This document shows, one piece after another, positions 60,109 to 64,000 of a DNA stretch of 64,000 nucleotides. Under the pieces are notes generated by a model. That model did no database searches. It worked only from the letters and a program-made list of their open reading frames with translations, and was not told the origin of the DNA. How positions within the stretch are numbered: position 1 is the first letter of the stretch; each line of letters opens with the position of its first letter. The stretch is from Sinomicrobium soli (GTDB lineage: Bacteria; Bacteroidota; Bacteroidia; Flavobacteriales; Flavobacteriaceae), in the NCBI RefSeq assembly GCF_003285545.1, contig NZ_QLNV01000007.1, positions 209,157 through 273,156 of the forward strand, written 5' to 3'. The translations under genes and the position numbers were made by a program.

Positions 60109-61914
60109 TTAGTTCTTTGCATTATAATACCCCCCGAAATATTTTACAGGCGACCATTCCGGAAGTGTTCCAGGCAATTCCGGAGACAGTTCGCTGTAGT
60201 CCTCTGCTCCGAAAACCACTCTTCCGTCAACTACTGTTAATACGGAGGAGATCGTTTTTATTTCTTCATCAGGAATAGTGAAATAATCTTTGTCCAGCAA
60301 CGTAAAATCGGCGAAATACCCCGGAACGATTTTACCTGTTTCGCCCTCCTGATCTTCAAACCAGGTGGGGCCGACCGTAACCAGCTTCAAGGCTTCCTCC
60401 CTGGTGAGCCGGTTATCTTTCGCCAGTATTTCGGACCCCGAAACCGATTTCCCGGTCGTCATCCAGCTCATACCGATCCACGGGTTATAGGATGAAGCCC
60501 TAAAGGCATCCGTAGTGATCGCAAGTGGAATTCCGCTGTCTACCAATTGTCGTAATCTCGGGGTTTGTTGTGCTTTCTCTACACTGTATGTTTTTATAAA
60601 TCCATCCCCATGCATGGCCATCTTCATATCCAGAGCTATCCCACCGCCCAGTTTTTTTACCCTGGCGATATTATCAGCGGAAATCGTTTCGGCGTGTTCT
60701 ATACTCCAGCGCAAGCCATCCAAAGGTGTTTCTTCATTTATAGCTTCTAAGGCGTTCAGGAATGGTGTGATATTTTCGTTATAACTAATGTGCAAACGAA
60801 AGGGGATCCCTTTCCCTACAAGTTTTGTGATGTCTTCTTTTATATATTGCTGCATTAATTCTTCATCTATAATAACCGCAGGCCTGTCAAAATTCTCATG
60901 ATCGTGTATTTCCAATCTGAGTATCTCACCTGTTCCTTCATATTCATGACCATGTGCCAGGGTTGGATGCATATTTTCTCCCGGGCTTATAGGAGATTTT
61001 CTTGTTACGGTATTAATCTGTGCGTCTACCAAACTGGGACTACTTGTGTCACCAAATTGAAGATCAATGAATGGCATTCTTATGTTTAACCGATTTTCTT
61101 TTGCCAGCTGTTGTATAGGGGTATGACCATGCGGATAACCATAAATGCTTGCTGCGTCTACGGCTGTAGTAACTCCGAAACGGTTCATATGGTGTATAGC
61201 ATTGGCAATGGAGCTTATTTGCTCTTCTTCTGAAGGTTGTGGAACCATTAATTCCAGAGCCGCAAAAGTAAATGTATAGGAATGTACAATACCTGTGTAC
61301 TTTCCGTTTTTGTCCTTTTCAAAAATGGTTCCCGGAGAATCTGGGAATTTATCCGTTCCTACTCCGAAAGCTTCCATGGCCAGATCATTTAAATAAGCAC
61401 GGTTGTATGCATACTGAACAATGACAGGTCTGTCCGGAACTGCTTTCCTGATCTCCTCGATGGTTGGCAAGCGGTTTTCTTCAAACTGGTATGGCGACCA
61501 GCCTCCGATCACTTTCACCCATTGCCCTTCAGGAGTTCGTTTTGCCTGCACCCTCAACATGTCCAATGCCTGCTTTAGTGTGGGCACACCTTCCCATCTC
61601 ACATTGTAGTTGAAGCTCCTTTCGTTCAGTATATGCGTATGGGCATCGTTGATTCCCGGTATCAGCCGTCTTGCACCGGCATCGATAAGCCTGGTGTTGT
61701 TATCTTTGAGCTCTAATATCTCTTCATCGGTACCTACAGCATAGATTCTCCCTCTTTTTACAGCCAGTGCGGAAGCCCCGGGCCTGGTCAGGCTTCCGGT
61801 ACTGATTTTTGCATTAAATACAATCATATCGGCTCCGGTAAATTGTTTATTGGATTGCGCCCTGCTGTTAAAACCGCAGATCATCACAATCACAAGGACG
61901 ATTAGTTTTTTCAT
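60109..61914 (-). CDS. YtcJ-like amidohydrolase, copy 2
   Basis: The 601-residue protein has a signal peptide (LIVLVIVMICGFNSRAQ) rather than a lipobox, unlike copy 1. Metal and fold motifs are GINDAHTHILNER (HxH), WVKVIGGWSPYQFEE, RLHISYNENI, WSIEHAETIS and GIPLAITTDAFRASSYNPWI. It is paralogous to 34703-36505 over its whole length. It probably hydrolyses a C-N bond in an unknown substrate. It is preceded by a pirin gene, 12 bp away. Confidence 0.88.
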   Translation of the reverse strand: MKKLIVLVIVMICGFNSRAQSNKQFTGADMIVFNAKISTGSLTRPGASALAVKRGRIYAVGTDEEILELKDNNTRLIDAGARRLIPGINDAHTHILNERSFNYNVRWEGVPTLKQALDMLRVQAKRTPEGQWVKVIGGWSPYQFEENRLPTIEEIRKAVPDRPVIVQYAYNRAYLNDLAMEAFGVGTDKFPDSPGTIFEKDKNGKYTGIVHSYTFTFAALELMVPQPSEEEQISSIANAIHHMNRFGVTTAVDAASIYGYPHGHTPIQQLAKENRLNIRMPFIDLQFGDTSSPSLVDAQINTVTRKSPISPGENMHPTLAHGHEYEGTGEILRLEIHDHENFDRPAVIIDEELMQQYIKEDITKLVGKGIPFRLHISYNENITPFLNALEAINEETPLDGLRWSIEHAETISADNIARVKKLGGGIALDMKMAMHGDGFIKTYSVEKAQQTPRLRQLVDSGIPLAITTDAFRASSYNPWIGMSWMTTGKSVSGSEILAKDNRLTREEALKLVTVGPTWFEDQEGETGKIVPGYFADFTLLDKDYFTIPDEEIKTISSVLTVVDGRVVFGAEDYSELSPELPGTLPEWSPVKYFGGYYNAKN

Positions 61915-61926
61915 AAGATGTCAATG

Positions 61927-62805
61927 TTACGTCAAGCTTGTTTTTTGATAATTTATTTTGCCATACTTTCCGGCATAAAAATCCCGGTAAGCATCCGCTA
62001 TCTCAGTCCGGCTGTTCATCACAAACGGGCCTTCGGCCACAATGGGCTCGTTGTAGGGCGCTCCCCCGAATACAATCACATCTATGGCGCCATCAAGTTT
62101 GTTCTCCATAGTAATTTCACCTTTATCCCTGTCAAATTCCACGAATTCCCCGGCTTCGAATTCCGTACCGTTAACCACGGCGTTTTTTGTGGGCAAAAAG
62201 GCGGCTACCTCTGTGTTTTCCTCGATGGATATCGTAAAACCCTTTCGGGCCTCCAGGTGGATATGATATATGAATTGGGTAGAATAATCCGGTATGGCCG
62301 AATGCAGATCTTCATATCCGCCCACGATCACCTTGATCCAGCCTCCATCATCAGGTAATACTTTTCGAGGGACCTCACTGGCCTGGATTGCCAGATATTC
62401 CGGCTTTTCGGCCTTGTTCTTCGCAGGAAGGTTAATCCAGAACTGAAAAGCATGAGTATGATGGGTTCCGGCCTGAGAATCGACATTCAACGTCTCGTCA
62501 TGGATAATTCCATTACCGGCTTTCATCCATTGGATACCTCCGGAATAGACCCTGGCATAATTCCCGGCACTGTCAAAATGTTCGTCTTCACCTGCTATAA
62601 TATAACTCAGTGTGGCGATTCCCCGATGCGGATGTGCTCCTGTACCGCTGTCCATAACCGCAGGCTGATGCCGGGGCACGATATGGTCCAGAAAGACAAA
62701 GGGCCCGACGGCATCCGCATACCTGTTGGGCAATATCCTGTTGATCGTCAAATCTCCTATATCGGCCCGGTGTCCCGGTGTTGAAAAACTGGTTCTCTTT
62801 TTCAT
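61927..62805 (-). CDS. Pirin-family bicupin, long form (copy 2)
   Basis: This is a 292-residue pirin with FVFLDHIVPRHQPAV, GAHPHRGIATLSYIIAGEDE, HFDSAGN and QWMKAGNGIIHDETLN (cupin metal-ligand His and Glu). It ends EIADAYRDFYAGKYGKI, the usual C-terminus of this subgroup. It is the third pirin in the window, each beside an amidohydrolase, isochorismatase or monooxygenase gene. Confidence 0.9.
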   Translation of the reverse strand: MKKRTSFSTPGHRADIGDLTINRILPNRYADAVGPFVFLDHIVPRHQPAVMDSGTGAHPHRGIATLSYIIAGEDEHFDSAGNYARVYSGGIQWMKAGNGIIHDETLNVDSQAGTHHTHAFQFWINLPAKNKAEKPEYLAIQASEVPRKVLPDDGGWIKVIVGGYEDLHSAIPDYSTQFIYHIHLEARKGFTISIEENTEVAAFLPTKNAVVNGTEFEAGEFVEFDRDKGEITMENKLDGAIDVIVFGGAPYNEPIVAEGPFVMNSRTEIADAYRDFYAGKYGKINYQKTSLT

Positions 62806-62818
62806 AGTTTATTTTTGT

Positions 62819-63178
62819 TTAATCCAGGAACACATAAAGTGCCTGTATTTTTTGGTTTCGGAAAACAGCAATATCCATTCCCGTTTGCACCGGAGGCTTT
62901 CCTGCAGGGCCTATGCCCCAGATCAACCGTCCGATATCATTATTGATAACCACGGGTTTTAACAGATGAAAGACAAAATCTTCCGGCATTTGCTTTAAAA
63001 CCCCGGTGACACTATTATTAGTAGCTTCATGTCCATAGGTCTGATGCCCCACATGAAAGAGACCACTATCACTGGCATATAGTTTTTCAATGGCTTTCAG
63101 CCGAATGGCACTGTCTCTTTCGTTCCAAACTCTTTTCAGATTTTCCTCCATAACGGAAGCAAGTACTGTATCTCCCAT
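62819..63178 (-). CDS. SnoaL-like (NTF2-fold) protein, copy 2
   Basis: The 119-residue NTF2-fold protein has LKRVWNERDSAIRLKAIEKL, YASDSGLFHVGHQTYGHEAT, RLIWGIGPAGKPPVQTGMDI. It is weakly similar to the 59139 product and lacks its second His pair, so it may bind rather than convert a ligand. It lies 13 bp before the pirin gene and 63 bp after the isochorismatase gene. Confidence 0.82.
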   Translation of the reverse strand: MGDTVLASVMEENLKRVWNERDSAIRLKAIEKLYASDSGLFHVGHQTYGHEATNNSVTGVLKQMPEDFVFHLLKPVVINNDIGRLIWGIGPAGKPPVQTGMDIAVFRNQKIQALYVFLD

Positions 63179-63202
63179 AGCAATTATTCTGGTGAAAGAA
63201 CA

Positions 63203-63230
63203 ACCGGCCCCGGGATAGATCGGGACCGGT
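63203..63230 (-). terminator. Hairpin after the isochorismatase gene
   Basis: ACCGGCCCCG and CGGGACCGGT pair at 9-10 positions (one G-U) around ATAGAT-type loop bases, 12 bp downstream of the minus-strand stop at 63242. Confidence 0.6.
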
Positions 63231-63241
63231 AATATCTCTTG

Positions 63242-63898
63242 TTAGTTTTCCTCCTGTACAGGTGTAGCCAAAAGTTGTAACTCCCATGCCAGGGCAATAC
63301 CGCTCGCCCCTCCATGATCAAAGAGGACATCAGAGAGTTGGCTTGCTGTTTCCGTACGGGCCCAGTCACGTTGCCATTCAGAGACCACGGCAATCCAATT
63401 GATGGGCACAATGCCCACTTGAGTCATTCGACGTACGGCCATATCATGTGCTTCGACGGATGTGGATCCACTGGCATCGGTGACCACAAAGACGTCATAA
63501 CCCTCACCCACTGCCTGAATGGCGGGCATGGCCACACATATTTCCGTCCATAGCCCTGCTATGATCAACTGCTTGCGTCCACTTTCTTTTACGATATCCG
63601 TGACCTTGGGATCCTCCCAGGTATTGATAAAGGTCCTGTTGATGGGCTTTTGTTCAGGGAATACATCCTGTAGTCCTTTCATGATATACCCTCCGCGTTC
63701 TTCGATCACTGTAGTAAGAATAGTGGGTACGTTAAATACTTTTGCAGCTTTGGCAAAACCGACCACATTATTGATGACCATGGTCGGTTCATGGCTGTTC
63801 AGGTTGGTAAACTGATACGGTTGATGATCGATTAATACCAGGATGCTATCTTCCGGTCGAAGAAGTCCTTCAAGTCCGCTTTTCGGTGTTTTGTTCAT
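63242..63898 (-). CDS. Isochorismatase-family hydrolase, copy 2 (cytoplasmic)
   Basis: The 218-residue product has no signal peptide, unlike copy 1. Motifs are LVLIDHQPYQFTN (catalytic Asp), VPTILTTVIEERGGYI (Lys replaced by Glu/Arg region) and AGLWTEICVAMPAIQAVGEG (catalytic Cys), then YDVFVVTDASGSTSVEAHDM. It is a YcaC-like cysteine hydrolase of unknown substrate. Together with the next genes (SnoaL, pirin, amidohydrolase, OsmC, SnoaL) it forms a long minus-strand run. Confidence 0.9.
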   Translation of the reverse strand: MNKTPKSGLEGLLRPEDSILVLIDHQPYQFTNLNSHEPTMVINNVVGFAKAAKVFNVPTILTTVIEERGGYIMKGLQDVFPEQKPINRTFINTWEDPKVTDIVKESGRKQLIIAGLWTEICVAMPAIQAVGEGYDVFVVTDASGSTSVEAHDMAVRRMTQVGIVPINWIAVVSEWQRDWARTETASQLSDVLFDHGGASGIALAWELQLLATPVQEEN

Positions 63899-63933
63899 AA
63901 TGTCTGAATTTTTAAATGTTTTTTCACTAGTGT

Positions 63934-63952
63934 CCCATTAAAATTGGGACGT
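63934..63952. repeat. Small inverted repeat near the right window edge
   Basis: GTCCCATTAAAATTGGGAC forms a 6-7-bp stem (GTCCCA/TTGGGAC with slippage). It is AT-rich around it, outside any gene. It could be the end of an insertion sequence or a regulatory hairpin; the window stops too soon to tell. Confidence 0.3.
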
Positions 63953-64000
63953 TGTTAAAAATTAAATAAACTTGGCCCATTTGGTCCAAATCGTTCTTTG

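Noticed and set aside
63934..64000. Insertion sequence end at the right edge
   Set aside because: The GTCCCA/TTGGGAC inverted repeat is short and no transposase sequence is visible before the window ends. Kept only as a small repeat.

Overview
The window looks like chromosomal DNA of a member of the Bacteroidota, most likely a marine or soil Flavobacteriaceae-type bacterium. The evidence is a giant secreted protein with a type-B type IX secretion (CHU_C) C-terminal signal, a TonB-dependent receptor with an N-terminal carboxypeptidase-like domain, DUF4876/DUF6850-type partners, alginate-export-type porins, AT-rich promoters with TAnnTTTG boxes and almost no Shine-Dalgarno sequences. I saw no rRNA, tRNA, CRISPR array or complete transposon.

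Layout. 0-2.8 kb: small membrane proteins and two inverted copies of an intergenic repeat. 2.9-7.2 kb: a 1308-residue repeat-rich type IX secreted protein, a stub of a probable PorP/SprF partner and an XRE regulator with a perfect palindrome upstream. 7.3-9.9 kb: the most interesting locus, an ECF sigma factor with two sigma-4-like domains followed by a Cas12f-family protein that has lost its RuvC catalytic residues and its C-terminal zinc finger/RuvC-III part. Just after each stop codon lies a 67-nt element, 88% identical between the copies. All eight differences fall outside predicted stems, and the sequences 3' of the element are unrelated. This is what a duplicated guide-RNA scaffold with two different guides would look like, so the locus is a candidate RNA-guided transcription-activation system (sigma factor plus nuclease-dead Cas12f). 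I found no convincing target for either guide in the window.

9.9-19.4 kb: a CPA1 Na+/H+ antiporter, a GxxExxY gene between similar intergenic repeats, a TonB receptor/lipoprotein/beta-barrel operon, a broken Crp/Fnr gene and a DUF4260 protein. 19.6-47.1 kb: two copies of an ArsR regulator plus two quinone-oxidoreductase-type dehydrogenases (19.6-22.0 and 44.6-47.1 kb) with four operator palindromes. Between them lie an aldehyde dehydrogenase, an acetolactate-synthase-like enzyme, an esterase, a cluster with a cNMP/thioredoxin-reductase fusion and a KefB-like antiporter, YceI, an alginate-export porin, an amidohydrolase/isochorismatase/pirin group, and a histidine kinase with a sigma-54 activator. 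Several decayed fragments of the same families (25.4, 32.4 and 34.2 kb) show repeated duplication and loss.

47.1-63.9 kb: redox and detoxification genes with local regulators (three HxlR in the window, one intact Crp/Fnr), including nitroreductase, NmrA-like, quinol monooxygenase, DJ-1/PfpI, luciferase-like monooxygenase, pirins, OsmC, SnoaL-like, amidohydrolase and isochorismatase. Many of these families also occur elsewhere in the window, so the right half reads as an expanded electrophile/quinone/oxidant-response island. That functional reading is inference from families, not demonstrated by the sequence.
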